Origin: Galeruca laticollis
Lineage: Eukaryota > Arthropoda > Insecta > Coleoptera > Chrysomelidae
NCBI GenBank assembly: GCA_963921935.1
Contig: OY998175.1
Coordinates: forward strand, 227,748,122-227,812,121
Length of the DNA: 64,000 nt
Reading direction: 5' to 3'
Positions 1 to 12,136 of the stretch are shown one piece after another. How positions within the stretch are numbered: position 1 is the stretch's first letter; every line of letters begins with the position of its first letter. Made by a program: the position numbers and the translations under genes. Under the pieces are notes generated by a model. It ran no database searches. It had not been told where the DNA came from and saw only the letters and a program-made list of their open reading frames with translations.

Positions 1-617
1 TTAATATACGACATGGTATTTTACATGATTTCAAAAATTTTTGTGATTCAAATTTGATTAGGTAATTCAATTGTTTATTAAATAGAAATTTTATTCTTTC
101 TAGAGTTACTTGAGACGTGTAAATGGCGTAAAGTTTTACTAACATCCGTAGATGGCAGTTTTGGTAGTATTCTTAAATAAAATAAATAATCAAAAAATGC
201 TTAAACATTTATTAATAAAATAAAATTGAGACCATAATATATTTCGTTAAATAAAACGAATTAATAAAACTGTCTGGGTATGATGTACACACTAGTTATA
301 AATTGAGCGAATGAAACGACGAGTATTCAGTGTGTATTTATTATTAAAATTCAGCTAAGCGTTTTCGGCCATTTGGCCATTCTCATAGCTGTCCTATAAA
401 ATTATAATGTTTCTAAAATTCGAAAGAAAAATTTTCAAAAAAGTTGAGCTTACGTCTCAAAAATCCTACAACAGGTGTCAAAAAACATCAAATGAATACA
501 GAATGTAGAAGTTTAAATAATGTAGTGACGAAGGTTGAAAAGTACGCTGGCAAGGTGAAACCAACAGTTGATGGCCTCCCATATGAATTATATGTAAATG
601 GTAAAGTGATTGTGACC
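1..617. other. AT-rich sequence without recognised gene
   Basis: Only short open frames without motif, codon-like pattern or splice context are present. I see no coding or RNA gene here. Confidence 0.6.
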
Positions 618-1250
618 TGAAGATCCAAACTATGTCCCATACATAGCCCGGCGTCAAGAACACAATGCGATTATTAAATTTAAAATGTAATTGTTACACA
701 CCTAGACCCATACTAGGCATGTACAAGAAGAGAAGAATTCATAGGAGTATGTTAAGAGTGAAATGGAAGGATAGAAGATGATGAGAGCTGTAAGATATAT
801 AATATAATAATATAATAATAATTTATTCACAAGGTAAAGATAAAAAATAACAATTTATATACAGGTAATGTGTGAATAAATAGAGGTTAATCTACGAGGT
901 ATAGTATGTATATCGGAGTACACATATATACCTGTATGTAGAGCGAGAATATATAATATAATATAGAACACTTGTATATTGATGAACCCAACTATGACCT
1001 ATACATAGCTAGGCTACAAGGAAACAATGTGGTTAAGTTTTTTTGATAGTTATGACAAACCTAGATCCATACTAGGCATGAATAGGGGAGAAGAAACGAG
1101 GTGAGAGTGTAAAGAGAAGAAAGGGATGGCGGATATGCTAGGAGTTGTAATAAGAAGAGACGAAGTCAAGGAGTGTGTCAAGACTAAAAAATGGGGGAAG
1201 GGTATAAGATAATAAGAGTTATCAGACATAGAACACTGGTGTACTGATAA
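618..1250. repeat. Two diverged direct repeat copies, about 360 bp apart
   Basis: The segment near 625-800 (CTATGTCCCATACATAGC, then CCTAGACCCATACTAGGCATG split by a spacer) recurs near 985-1165 as CTATGACCTATACATAGC and CCTAGATCCATACTAGGC. A weak third start is seen near 1225 (AGAACACTGGTGTACTGAT versus AGAACACTTGTATATTGAT near 964). They may be one dispersed repeat duplicated in tandem. No protein motif is seen. Confidence 0.55.
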
Positions 1251-1584
1251 TAATAATAATACTAATCTTCATTTGATAAATACAAAAACAAAGGAATATC
1301 TTACAAAAAAACAAAATGAATGAAGCTAATGAGCGATAAGTGTTGTTCCACTTGTTTCGCATAAATATAAAAAGGTTTATAAGAATTATTACATACATTA
1401 CACAAATATATACTTATAAGAAGTTCCTAAAAATAGAGATGATAATATAACATACTTATAAACAATAAACAATGGAGATAAAAATATATACACGATATAT
1501 AGAATAACAATTAGGTTCACCTCATTTATGCAAGCAGCACACTGTAACATATTAGGATCATGATTTGTTCAGCTTGCGTAAGTA

Positions 1585-1740
1585 TCGAAATGACGATGAA
1601 TTAATTGTCTTTGATTGTCAAGAATCAATTTTTTCAATGCATTTTTGAATTGCGGTGGATATATACATGTTTTCATTCGTTCAGGTAAATTATTATAAAA
1701 TTTTGGTGCCAAGAAATTGAAAGAACGTTGGGTTACAAAA
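1585..1740 (-). pseudogene. Non-LTR retrotransposon, C-terminal end of reverse transcriptase ORF (relic)
   Basis: Read on the minus strand, one frame gives RSFNFLAPKFYNNLPERM followed by FKNALKKLILDNQ. This is the pattern at the extreme C-terminus of many CR1/Jockey-type ORF2 proteins (aromatic residue, N-x-LP, then FK..LK..L). Upstream sequence to about 2100 on this strand is open in broken stretches without a clear motif. No catalytic domain remains. The assignment rests on this short motif only. Confidence 0.4.
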
Positions 1741-2576
1741 GCTGTCGAAAATTATGTAGAGGCCTTCAACATGTTATATTTTCAAGATTTAATTTGTTTT
1801 AAAATTTCGAAACGTTCATTTGTAATTAATCGCTTCCATTTTTTTGTATGCCAATAGCTTCATGGTGTTATACATTTGATTCTTAACAGAAAAAATTTAA
1901 AAAGAAGTTGTTATTAAACAAAAAAAGATTAACATAATCTTGACAATTTTGAGTGTGGGTCTCAAAAAAATTACCAATAAATTTGTATGCCGATGCATTT
2001 TTTATAAAAAATATATATTGCGTGAGCCCCAAAACAAAAATCAGCTTGTTACTAATAAAGTTTTCCAAGTCACCATTCTGACATGTTAGAGCTAGGGGTC
2101 ACTCGGAAGTTACCATTCACTTTGTATGCCACAAGTTTTTCTCAGTTTTCCATCGTATTTTCTCGAAGTATTGATTTTTAGAAACTGTTATCATTTAGTG
2201 TTTTTAAATGAAACTCAAGGTCTCTAGTTAATTCCACAATATAATACAAGTTATTGAAAATTCTAAAAAATTGACAATTGTTTCGATAAATCAATATCAT
2301 CGTCAGAATGACAGAAGTTACATTTCATTTTATGCCTACCTGATGTTTAGTAGTTATATTTTTGGCTAGACCAAGAAGTAACCTAACTTGTGATTGGCTT
2401 AATTTATGTTTATAGAAAAAAAAAAAAAGAAGAAGATGTGATATTACAAATATTGAAGCTTAGATATTATTGGCCCTATGGTGATATCCTGGATATCATT
2501 ATTCCAATTAAGATCAGTATAACTGTGCAATGATATAGAAAACCAGGAAAACTATATCTGCTGATCTTTACAATTA

Positions 2577-3908
2577 TCACTTAAGAAGACAGTTTATTAG
2601 TGGAGAATTCCCTAGATTTAACTGTTCATTGACAACTTCATATTGTGGGTTTCTTAAATGTCTTCTAATTTCCAGTTCTTCAAGGAAATCCAGTTCTTGT
2701 TTCTTTTCACAAATATGCAGCACTTCTAGTTCTGTGTTAGGTGTCAATGAATGATTGGTGTCAAGTAGATGTTTTGCGTAGTGAGATTTATCTGGTTGTT
2801 TTAATCTGTAAGCTCGTAAGTGCTCACTGTATCGTATTTCAAAATTCCTAAGGGTCTGACCCAAATAGACAGCATTACATTCTGGACATTTGAGTTTATA
2901 TATACCTGACTTCTTTAATAGTGGTATTTTTGTTTTTACATTTAACAATTTTGTACTAACGTTACTTTCTGTTTTAAAAGAAATTGTTGCATTCGTTGCT
3001 GAAGATATTATCTTTGAAATATTATTAGAAATATTTCCTGCATATGTGATGGTTTTATAAGTTTTAATTTCATCAGCTTGTTTAGGATATATTAGTTGTA
3101 ATGCCACTTTTTTCTCTTTTTTACTAATTAGTTTATTTATCATATCTAATGGATAACCGTTAGATGTTGCTATTTGTCTAATTGTATTAATCTCTCTATC
3201 AAAATTACATTTGTTCATAGGAACTGAAAAAGCTCTATGTATCATTGAATTATATGCTGCTAGTCTGTGTGAGACAGGGTGGTTAGAATTGAATGGAATT
3301 GTCACATCAGTCTGTGTTGGTTTTCGGTAAATTGAATAATCAAGTGCATCATTAACTCTTTGAATTTTTAAATCAAGAAAATTGATTGAGCTATTTTCTT
3401 CAATTTCTAATGTAAATTTAATTTTCGGGTGTAAATTATTGATGTGGTTGAAAAACACATCTAATTGTCGCTCACTACCCATAAAACAAGCTAATATGTC
3501 ATCCACATATCTATACCAAAATAAAATATTTTTCGAAATATTACTTTCAAAGATCTTTCTTTCTAAATTGTCCATAAAAATGTTTGCTAAAATAGGTGAT
3601 ATAGGGCTTCCCATTGGTAAACCTTCATTTTGAATATATATCTTATTGTCAAAAGTGAAATAATTCTGATTAATGCATACATCAAATAAATTAAGTATAT
3701 CTGATATTATTCCTGGATTAATATTTTTATCTTCTAGTAATTTTCTTACAAGTATTAGACATTCTTTAGGAGGAATTTTAGTAAACATATTAGTTACATC
3801 GAACGATATGAGTTTATAGTTATCTTGCAAGTGGATTGATTTCAACTTTTTGATTAGTTCTATTGAATTTCTAATTGAGTACTGAGATTCATATCCATAA
3901 GTATTGAG
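2577..3908 (-). pseudogene. Penelope RT/GIY-YIG polyprotein, 5'-truncated, minus copy
   Basis: The real element sequence starts at about 3908; the open frame runs on upstream to 4028 only because it reads into the opposite copy. In order it shows the RT palm motif (LISFDVTNMFTKIPP), motif B (GLPMGSPISPILANIF), the catalytic YVDD box (RYVDDILACF), the SINFLDLKI thumb-side motif, then a linker and a GIY-YIG nuclease (SGIYKLKCPEC, VYLGQT, RYSEH). These are the enzymes of Penelope-like retroelements, which reverse transcribe RNA onto a nicked target. About 440 residues remain, whereas complete Penelope proteins are usually 700-900 residues, so the N-terminal half is missing. The remaining frame has no stop or frameshift. 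Confidence 0.9.
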
Positions 3909-5124
3909 TAATATGTTTACTAAAATTCCTCCTAAAGAATGTCTAATACTTGTAAGAAAATTACTAGAAGATAAAAATATTAATCCAGGAATAATATCAG
4001 ATATACTTAATTTATTTGATGTATGCATTAATCAGAATTATTTCACTTTTGACAATAAGATATATATTCAAAATGAAGGTTTACCAATGGGAAGCCCTAT
4101 ATCACCTATTTTAGCAAACATTTTTATGGACAATTTAGAAAGAAAGATCTTTGAAAGTAATATTTCGAAAAATATTTTATTTTGGTATAGATATGTGGAT
4201 GACATATTAGCTTGTTTTATGGGTAGTGAGCGACAATTAGATGTGTTTTTCAACCACATCAATAATTTACACCCGAAAATTAAATTTACATTAGAAATTG
4301 AAGAAAATAGCTCAATCAATTTTCTTGATTTAAAAATTCAAAGAGTTAATGATGTACTTGATTATTCAATTTACCGAAAACCAACACAGACTGATGTGAC
4401 AATTCCATTCAATTCTAACCACCCTGTCTCACACAGACTAGCAGCATATAATTCAATGATACATAGAGCTTTTTCAGTTCCTATGAACAAATGTAATTTT
4501 GATAGAGAGATTAATACAATTAGACAAATAGCAACATCTAACGGTTATCCATTAGATATGATAAATAAACTAATTAGTAAAAAAGAGAAAAAAGTGGCAT
4601 TACAACTAATATATCCTAAACAAGCTGATGAAATTAAAACTTATAAAACCATCACATATGCAGGAAATATTTCTAATAATATTTCAAAGATAATATCTTC
4701 AGCAACGAATGCAACAATTTCTTTTAAAACAGAAAGTAACGTTAGTACAAAATTGTTAAATGTAAAAACAAAAATACCACTATTAAAGAAGTCAGGTATA
4801 TATAAACTCAAATGTCCAGAATGTAATGCTGTCTATTTGGGTCAGACCCTTAGGAATTTTGAAATACGATACAGTGAGCACTTACGAGCTTACAGATTAA
4901 AACAACCAGATAAATCTCACTACGCAAAACATCTACTTGACACCAATCATTCATTGACACCTAACACAGAACTAGAAGTGCTGCATATTTGTGAAAAGAA
5001 ACAAGAACTGGATTTCCTTGAAGAACTGGAAATTAGAAGACATTTAAGAAACCCACAATATGAAGTTGTCAATGAACAGTTAAATCTAGGGAATTCTCCA
5101 CTAATAAACTGTCTTCTTAAGTGA
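3909..5124 (+). pseudogene. Penelope RT/GIY-YIG polyprotein, 5'-truncated, plus copy
   Basis: This is the inverted partner of the minus copy and has the same RT motifs (GLPMGSPISPILANIF, RYVDDILACF) and the same GIY-YIG domain, with stop TAA near 5122. It begins 116 bp later in the protein than the minus copy, inside the palm motif (NMFTKIPP). The only residue change I see is VND-V-LDYS versus VND-A-LDYS. The frame is open throughout. Such identity points to a recent event or to correction between the arms. Confidence 0.9.
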
Positions 5125-5556
5125 TAATTGTAAAGATCAGCAGATATAGTTTTCCTGGTTTTCTATATCATTGCACAGTTATACTGATCTTAATTGGAAT
5201 AATGATATCCAGGATATCACCATAGGGCCAATAATATCTAAGCTTCAATATTTGTAATATCACATCTTCTTCTTTTTTTTTTCTATAAACATAAATTAAG
5301 CCAATCACAAGTTAGGTTACTTCTTGGTCTAGCCAAAAATATAACTACTAAACATCAGGTAGGCATAAAATGAAATGTAACTTCTGTCATTCTGACGATG
5401 ATATTGATTTATCGAAACAATTGTCAATTTTTTAGAATTTTCAATAACTTGTATTATATTGTGGAATTAACTAGAGACCTTGAGTTTCATTTAAAAACAC
5501 TAATATGAGCATATTCCACGAAGTAAGGGTCGAGACAGTCAATTTGTTATCATTTA

Positions 5557-6340
5557 ATTTGGGACACTCATCAAATCGACGTATTTCGCTCCCTATCGCT
5601 CTTTTTCCTCCCACTATCAGCATTTGATCCAATGATAAAAGCTGTGTGTAAACTTTCAGCCTGTTATTAATCACTAAAATCCCTTATATGTGGGACCGTG
5701 GACTATTAGGGGAGCAGTCTTTTTGCTTTGACCAATACACTTATATCGTTTATTTGCATTATACTCTTTTGTTTTACAATTACATAATTATTAATAGATC
5801 TCAAGTTTCTCGTGTGTTGTACCTATGTGTATATATGAATATCCTTGTGTTTATAGAATCAGTTAGTTATTATAATATAATATATAACTAATGGTCATGA
5901 AATCCGTTGTAACCACTGTAAATGAATGGGTAGAAATTCATATTGGGTATTTATCCTTTGTAATGAATATTTGGTCACCACTGTAATAACCGCTATGGTC
6001 GTTTAGGGTTTACAGCCCTCCGTTACCAGTGTAGGACAACCTTTGAATTCCTATTTCCTTGAATTTTTGCAGCGTGCTGTCACCAGTGCCTTACGGCACA
6101 ATTTAGAGCCAGGAATCCGCCTGTGGGTAACCTCGGTGGAGGTGGTTTCTTGACACGAGCGGACAAGGTCTCCGTGGGGCCTCTTGGGCTTATACAAGGT
6201 GCCAAGCCTGAGTTCTAAGGCAGGTCGCGTCAACCCGTTCAATCCTGCTGGTCCGAGGGTAGGGGTTGTTGATAAAGGAAAGAGACTGGGTGGATAATAT
6301 GTACATATATATTACAACCAGTAAATAATTCAATCCAGTA
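5557..6340. other. No recognised gene; a GC-richer island at 6000-6260
   Basis: The 6000-6260 stretch is much richer in G+C than its surroundings and has a 63-codon open frame on the minus strand (6242-6051) with no motif I recognise. It could be a fragment of a mobile element 5' region. The rest is AT-rich without features. Confidence 0.4.
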
Positions 6341-6683
6341 ATTCAGCCCTTGTTTGTACAAAATAAAAATTACTCGGGGGTTAAATGTCCCGGTACGATA
6401 CACTAGAAATTTATTAGGGAAAAACGTGTTTCATATTCTGGAAGTAGTTTCTCGTTATTATGACAAAAGTAAAAGATGTCTTGCATATGACTATCCCTGT
6501 ATAAGGAATGAGAGAAAATTAATATTACTCGGGCAAAACGTCTTCCATAATTCTGAAAGTAGTCTTTCCTGATTATGACATGAATAAAAGATATCTGGCG
6601 TATGAATATCCCTGTATTATATAAGAAAATAACTATCAAAAAAAATCTTTCGAAATCTGAAGGTATGAATACGATATTTCTTA
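6340..6683. repeat. Tandem repeat, left part (split by the mariner)
   Basis: Units of roughly 90-170 bp share TATGAATATCCCTGTA, AAAGTCTTTCGAAATCTGAA and GGTATGAATACGATATTTC. Copies left of the mariner are more diverged; the best one is at about 6598-6683. The array resumes at 9429 with two closer copies, so the transposon sits inside it. Confidence 0.6.
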
Positions 6684-6685
6684 TA

Positions 6686-9428
6686 CAGGGTGTTTTCAAA
6701 TGACACTTACAACGTTTGCATGTAGATACCTCTCGTAAAATTGGACAAGATGATATAGGGATTGAGGGGTCCAACCCATTTACTTTTCGAAATACAGGGT
6801 GTTAAAGTTATGAAAAATATAATGTTTTAATTTGATAACTTTAAAATAGATGAATATATTGATCTGACATTTGGCAGGTTGTTTTTAAATGTGAAAGGGC
6901 ATATTTTGATGGAAGAATATGTTTCAATTCTTGATCCAGTGGTGTACATTTGGAAGAATATGTCACCTTTCCCCTCCCATTTTTGACGCCACTGGCATTT
7001 GAAGCTATTTTTATTTGATTTTGTATTCCTCAACAGTTTTCAAGTGAAAAACGCAAAACCTTTACATATCAAAAAATTTGTAGTTTTCAAGATATTTAAT
7101 GTTTTTATGAAGCCTGCCAGACCACTTTTTAAAAAAAAATAAAAAAAATATTTTTCTTGAATGTTTTTTAATAACTACTAAACTACTAATAGTTAGAATA
7201 TGTAACAGGAACTAATTTGTGAAACAGCAATGCATATAAAACATCTCTCAATGTTTTATATGCATTGTTAATAATACTTTTCCAAACTTGTGATTTTATT
7301 AACAAAAGAATTAATGACAATAAAAAATAAGATAATTACAAAGTTAAATAATATTCCACTCAAACATAATTTTTAACTACACAGCCAACAAATTACAAAA
7401 TATGTTAAAAATTTTGTCCATTTACATTTACACATAATCTGCAACGTTTTCTCATTGAAAATCGCATACCTTGGAAATACTAGCGATCGCCGGAAATAAT
7501 TTCTGTAGCTGCATGGATTCTTGCTCAGTTCCTCCTCCGTTTCTACTATTGTATAGTAGACTAGGGACTTCATATAACCCCACAGGAAGAAATCGATTGG
7601 ATTTAAATCCGGTGACCTCGCAGGCCACATATTGGGTCAACCTCGGCCTATCCAGTTGTTTCCGTATTTTTGCGTTATAAGTTGTTTGGCCGCTAGAGAA
7701 TAATGTACAGATGCCCCATCGTGCTGAAACCATACATTATCCATATTCGCCCTAATATTTAATGGTACAACGTCGTTTAATAAATCAGGCAGGGTTTCTC
7801 TAAAATATTACAATAAATATTACCATTGAGTTTATTAGGTAATACATATGGGCCCACTATACAATCTCCAAGAATGCCTGCCCACACGTTAAGCGAGAAT
7901 TTTTCCAGAAATCCACGTTGTCGAATAACATATGGGTTTTCGTCATCCCACACGTGGCTATTCCTTGAATTAAAAAATCCTTGATGTGTGAATTTGGCCT
8001 CATCAGTAAATAGAAGAAATTTGGTAAAATTCCTATTTTCTAAACATTTTTGGGTGTACCAATTGGCAAACTCCACTCTTTAGGACAATCTGTTTGTTTT
8101 AGGCCCTGAACTTGGGTATAATTATAAGGATACAACTGCTGTTCATTTAAAATATTCCACACAGTTGAATTACTTACATTTAGAGATTTGCCAATGGTGC
8201 GAGTGCTTAAATCGGGTCTATTTTCAATACGGTCTAGAACAGCCTCCTCTAATTGCACAGTTCGTACAGTTCGTTTTCTACCGCAACCTTGCAATTTTTA
8301 ATTGAGTTGTCCAAATTCTCGCAATGTTCTGTCAATTTGAGAAAATGTGTGCCATGGAAATCTAGGTCGATTTGGATATCTTTCTCTATACAAGCGCTCG
8401 GAACGTCTATCATTCTTTCTGGCTTCCCCCTACCTATATTAGTTGCATATCAGCCATTTCTTCAAAAGTATAATCGATCATAACAAAAAGTGTGAAAGTT
8501 GCACAAACCAATTTAATTACAAATAATTCATTTTCGTTTTGACGTTAAACAAAATGACATTCACCATTTCATTATTGACATCCATAGCCTACTATACGGA
8601 GGAGCCACCAATAGCAAGAATCCATACAGTTACAGAAATTATTTCCGGCAATCGCCAGTCTTTCCAGGGTATGCGATTTTCAATGAGAAAACGTTGCAGA
8701 ATATGTCTAAATGTAAAAGGACAAAATTTTGAACATCTTTTGTAATTTGTTGGCTGCTTAGTTAAAAATTATGTTTGAATGGGATATTATTTAACTTTGT
8801 AATTATCTTATTTTTTATTTTCATTAATTCTTTTGTTAATAAAATCACAAGCTTGGAAAAGTATTATCAACAATCCTCTCTCAATGTTTTATATGTATTG
8901 CTGTTTCACAAATTAGTTCCTGTTACATATTCTAACTATTAGTAGTTTGGTAGTTATTAAAAAACATTCAAGAATTTTTTTTTCATTTTTTTATTAAAAA
9001 GTGATCGTCATAAAAACATTTAATACCTTGAAAACTACAAATTTTTTTATATGTAAAGGTTATGCGTTTTTCACGTCAAAAGTATTGAGGAATACAAAAT
9101 AAAATAAAAATAGCTTCAAATACCAGTGGCCTCAAAATGGGAGGGGAAAGGTGACATATTCTTCCAAATGTACACCACTGGATCAAGAATTGAAAAGTTT
9201 TTCCATCAAAATATGCCCTTTTACATTTAAAAACAACCTGCCAATGTCAGATCAATATATTTATCCATTTTAAAGTTATCAAATTAAAACATTATATTTT
9301 TTATAACTTCAACACCCTGTATTTCGAAAAGTAAATGGGTTGGATCCCTCAATCCCTATAACATCTTGTCCAATTTTACGAGAGGTATCTACATGCAAAC
9401 GTTGTAAGTGTCATTGGAAAACACCCTG
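6686..9428. mobile_element. Tc1/mariner superfamily transposon with ~850-bp inverted repeats and TA target site
   Basis: The ends are CAGGGTGTTTTCAAATGACA and its complement, each bordered by TA (6684-6685 and 9429-9430), the target duplication of this superfamily. The inverted repeats are unusually long: about 6686-7560 and 8588-9428, diverged but colinear. The transposase gene reads on the minus strand from 8481. The inner parts of both arms encode the last ~40 residues of the transposase, so the right arm carries a backward copy of the gene's own 3' end. Mariner TIRs are normally about 30 bp; arms of several hundred bp are rare. Confidence 0.85.
7385..8481 (-). pseudogene. mariner-type DDE transposase, degraded
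   Basis: The start ATG is at 8481 (MIDYTFEEMADMQLI, then TAG). Pieces in other frames continue the same protein: RRSERLYRERYPNRPRF (helix-turn-helix region), TIGKSLNVSNSTVWNIL (second helix-turn-helix), then LFTDEAKFTHQGFFNSRNSH with the first catalytic Asp, NVWAGILGDCIVGPYVLP, and near the end WPARSPDLNPIDFFLWGY. This order matches the large insect mariner-like family that has an N-terminal helix-turn-helix (DUF4817-like) region. At least three stops or frameshifts break it. The C-terminal RKRC..C.NVNGQNF lies inside the left inverted repeat. Confidence 0.85.
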
Positions 9429-9625
9429 TATATGAATATCCCTGTACAATATAAGAAAATAACTATTCAGAAAAAAAGTCTTTCAAAATCTGAAGGTATG
9501 AATACGATATTGCTCACATATGAATATCCCTGTACAGTATAAGGAAATAACTATCAAAAAAAGTCTTTCGAAATCTGAAGGTATAAATACGATATTTCTT
9601 ACATATGAATATCCCTGTATAATCT
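9429..9625. repeat. Tandem repeat, right part (two good copies)
   Basis: TATGAATATCCCTGTACA starts at about 9430, 9519 and 9605 (partial), giving a unit near 88 bp. Each unit contains AAGTCTTTCGAAATCTGAAG or a close variant. It continues the array interrupted by the mariner. Confidence 0.65.
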
Positions 9626-10139
9626 TTAAATTCCCTTGACTAAAATTTTGGGTTCCCCTGGATTATTAAATCGATTGCATATCGTACTATTTCCTAAATA
9701 TGTTAGGTGAGGGGCTCAAATGTCAATAGTGCACTTAATATGACCAGGAAATGTATCTTTGGACACCCAGTCAAAATCAAATAAAATGCCAATACTATAT
9801 TTCTCTGTATAAAGAGACATCGCATAATTATATTGAATGAAAATTTTTTTAAACAATACACCTTTCCCGTTCAATATACTTTTTAGTACTGTACTTATAT
9901 GTCTAAAATTAAAGGGCATCCCACAAGGAATGCGCGGTTTAACGAATTTGAAATAATTTCAATAATGACTTAGTATAAACTCACTCACTCAAATTATAAT
10001 TCATTAAACCTCGAAGGTAATTCAATAATTAATTTGGGTTTTATTTAGAACTTACAATAATTTAGAAGATGTACTCAGCTGTGGTGTTTAATTTCATATC
10101 AGCCACAGTTGATATATCTGTTTGAACACCTCTAAAAAG

Positions 10140-11260
10140 TAGTTTGGCTGGGTAAAATATGAGTATACAAATTAGTCCTATATTCGAAAATTAATATTTA
10201 GTTACATTTGATAATTTCAAATCTTTTAACGATTTACTTAGAAATTAATAAAACAGGTGGTCTAATTTACTATCATCTTTTATAAACAAAATGATATACT
10301 TAATAATGAAAAAACGATTTTGGGTACAAATTAGTCCTTAATTCAAAGTTTAAAGGTAAAAGCTGTTGAAATTTGATTTTGTAAAGGTGGAGGTAGGTGT
10401 TCAAGCCAGCACTCCCAGAGTAAAACTCCTTTTACAGGGAAAACTGTGTGGATACAAAGTTTAATTTTTTGGGTAGAAGTTAGCCCTATATTCGAAAATT
10501 AATAATATTTAGTCATCTTTGATAATTTCTTGGAAATTATTAAAACACGTGGTCTAATTTACTATCATCTTTAATAAACGAAATGATATGATTATAAAAA
10601 AACGCTTTTAGTTACAAATTAGTCCTAAATGCAAAGTTTAAAGGTATGCTGTTGAAATTGGATTTTTAAAGGTGGGCGTGTTCAAGCCAGCACTTCCATA
10701 TTAAAACTCCTTTTACGGGGAAAACTGTGTGGGTACAAATTTTAATTTTTTGGGTACAAATTAGTCCTATATTCGAAAATTATTAATATTCAGTTATCTT
10801 TGATAATTTCAAATCTTTCAACCATTCACTTGGAAATTAATAAAACAGGTGGTCTAATGTACTATCATCTTTTATAAACAAAATGATATAATAATGAAAA
10901 AACGCTTTTGGGTACATATTAGTCCTAAATTTAAAGTTTAAAGGTATGCTGTTAAAATTTGATTTTGTAAAAGTGGGGATGCTAGCTTGAGCTTAAACTA
11001 GCACCTACACTTTAAATAACGGTTTTTCAGAAAAACTGAGTGGGTACAAATTATTATCTTTTGAGTACAAATTAGTCCTTAATTCAAAGTTTAGATTTAT
11101 GCGAATAAAGTTTGATTTTGTCAATGTGGGGGTGTTAGCTTGATCTCAAGATAGCATCCCCACTTTAAATAGTGATTTTTCAGAAAAACTAAGTGGGTAC
11201 AAATTCTAATTTTTTGGGTAAAAATTAGTCCTAAATTAGTTCTAAATTTGAAAAAGGGGG
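10140..11260. repeat. Minisatellite of ~290-310 bp units, about four copies
   Basis: The phrase GGGTACAAATTAGTCCTATA followed by TTCGAAAATTA recurs near 10160, 10470 and 10745, each followed by GATAATTTC, AACAGGTGGTCTAAT and AACTCCTTTTAC in the same order. After 10910 the units shorten and lose the middle section (starts near 10913, 11055 and 11210). No open frame spans a unit. Confidence 0.75.
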
Positions 11261-11264
11261 GTCT

Positions 11265-11463
11265 AGCTTTACTGACGTCCCGATTACCAAACAAGATCAC
11301 ATAATACCATCTATCAAATATATACAAGGACAAATAAAGGTTTAAACAATCCGAGTGTAGATGCAATCAAAACATTCAATAATTTACCACAGTTTATGAA
11401 AGGCTTGAATAATTGTGAGAGTTTTGTTAGAAAATTGAAAGTGTATGTAAACTTTAATTAACT
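11265..11463 (+). pseudogene. Non-LTR retrotransposon 3' end: ORF2 C-terminus and tail
   Basis: A plus-strand frame gives NPSVDAIKTFNNLPQFMKGL and then FVRKLKVYVNFN with a stop. This matches the usual last residues of CR1/Jockey-type ORF2 proteins (N-x-LP, then FK.KLK.YL). Further downstream come a polyadenylation signal (AATAAA near 11579) and a short A run near 11593. Everything 5' of this is missing, as in a strongly 5'-truncated copy. Confidence 0.5.
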
Positions 11464-11643
11464 GCCTTTGCATCACTGTATTAACTATAAACTTTGTTAT
11501 TCTCGAGGCCAGTGTTTAAAGCCCTGATTTGAGAATTTTTTACATTAGTTCAATGATATTGTAATAAACGTTGTTTGAATAAACGATATTTCAAAAAAAA
11601 GGTATTGTCAAGTTAATGTTCGACGATTTGTTATTTTGTTTAT

Positions 11644-12136
11644 TGTAATGTTTTTGTTATTTATTCAAAACGTAAACGGGTGTGATAAATCTTAAACACA
11701 CGGTATGGCTACTTACTAATTTATTTAAAAACTCAACTAATCACTAACACTTAATTTATATATACTCAACCAGTCTCTTACAATTAATTTATATGCACAC
11801 AAACTTAATTATTAATTTATATAAACACTTTTATATTCACTTATTTATTGTTTATTTGTCAAGATCACTTTATCAACTAATTCCTCCGCTAATATCGGTC
11901 CTTACTTATATAATGCCTTTCTTACTAGAGAATTCTGGGCTGCGGCTTACACAAAAACAATTGGTTCTGACCTTTTCTAGATAACTCTGGTCACAAAAAC
12001 AATGTTTACATAAGATAGTCGTGAAGTCGTAAACAGTTATAAAAAAAGTGCGTATCCGCCATAATTTTAACTTTTATACCTGGCTAGGACAGAGTAGGTT
12101 TTAGGGACTATACCAGTGTGCTTAAATGGAAGTTCC
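11644..12136 (-). mobile_element. 3' LTR of a Ty3/gypsy relic (minus orientation)
   Basis: About 170 bp at 11952-12121 is repeated directly at 12946-13115; on the minus strand it contains a TATA box (GGTATAAAAG). The remainder down to 11644 ends AAAAACATTACA and has AATAAA signals, as expected for R-U5. The exact ends are uncertain: the 5' LTR fragment starts TGTTACGAGACAG, but that start is not conserved here. Confidence 0.55.

Larger units (their letters stand above)
2198..5544. mobile_element. Penelope-like element, head-to-head inverted dimer with shared target duplication
   Basis: Two copies of one Penelope-like retroelement face outwards. The left arm (2198-3792, minus) and right arm (3909-5500, plus) are inverted repeats of about 1.59 kb, separated by 116 bp (3793-3908) that belong to the minus copy only. 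Over the coding part the arms differ by a single visible residue (Ala versus Val), plus a poly-A length difference (12 versus 10). The plus copy extends 44 bp further to the true 3' end (5501-5544, ending CGAGACAGTCAAT). The direct repeat TGTTATCATTTA lies at 2186-2197 and again at 5545-5556, so the whole pair behaves as one insertion. Both copies lack the N-terminal part of the RT. Confidence 0.9.

Noticed and set aside
3382..4319. Two identical 83-codon frames on opposite strands of the Penelope arms
   Set aside because: They are antisense shadows of the RT coding region, duplicated because the arms are inverted repeats.
6051..6242. 63-codon minus-strand frame in a GC-richer island
   Set aside because: No motif, no splice context and no second copy; kept only as an unexplained island.
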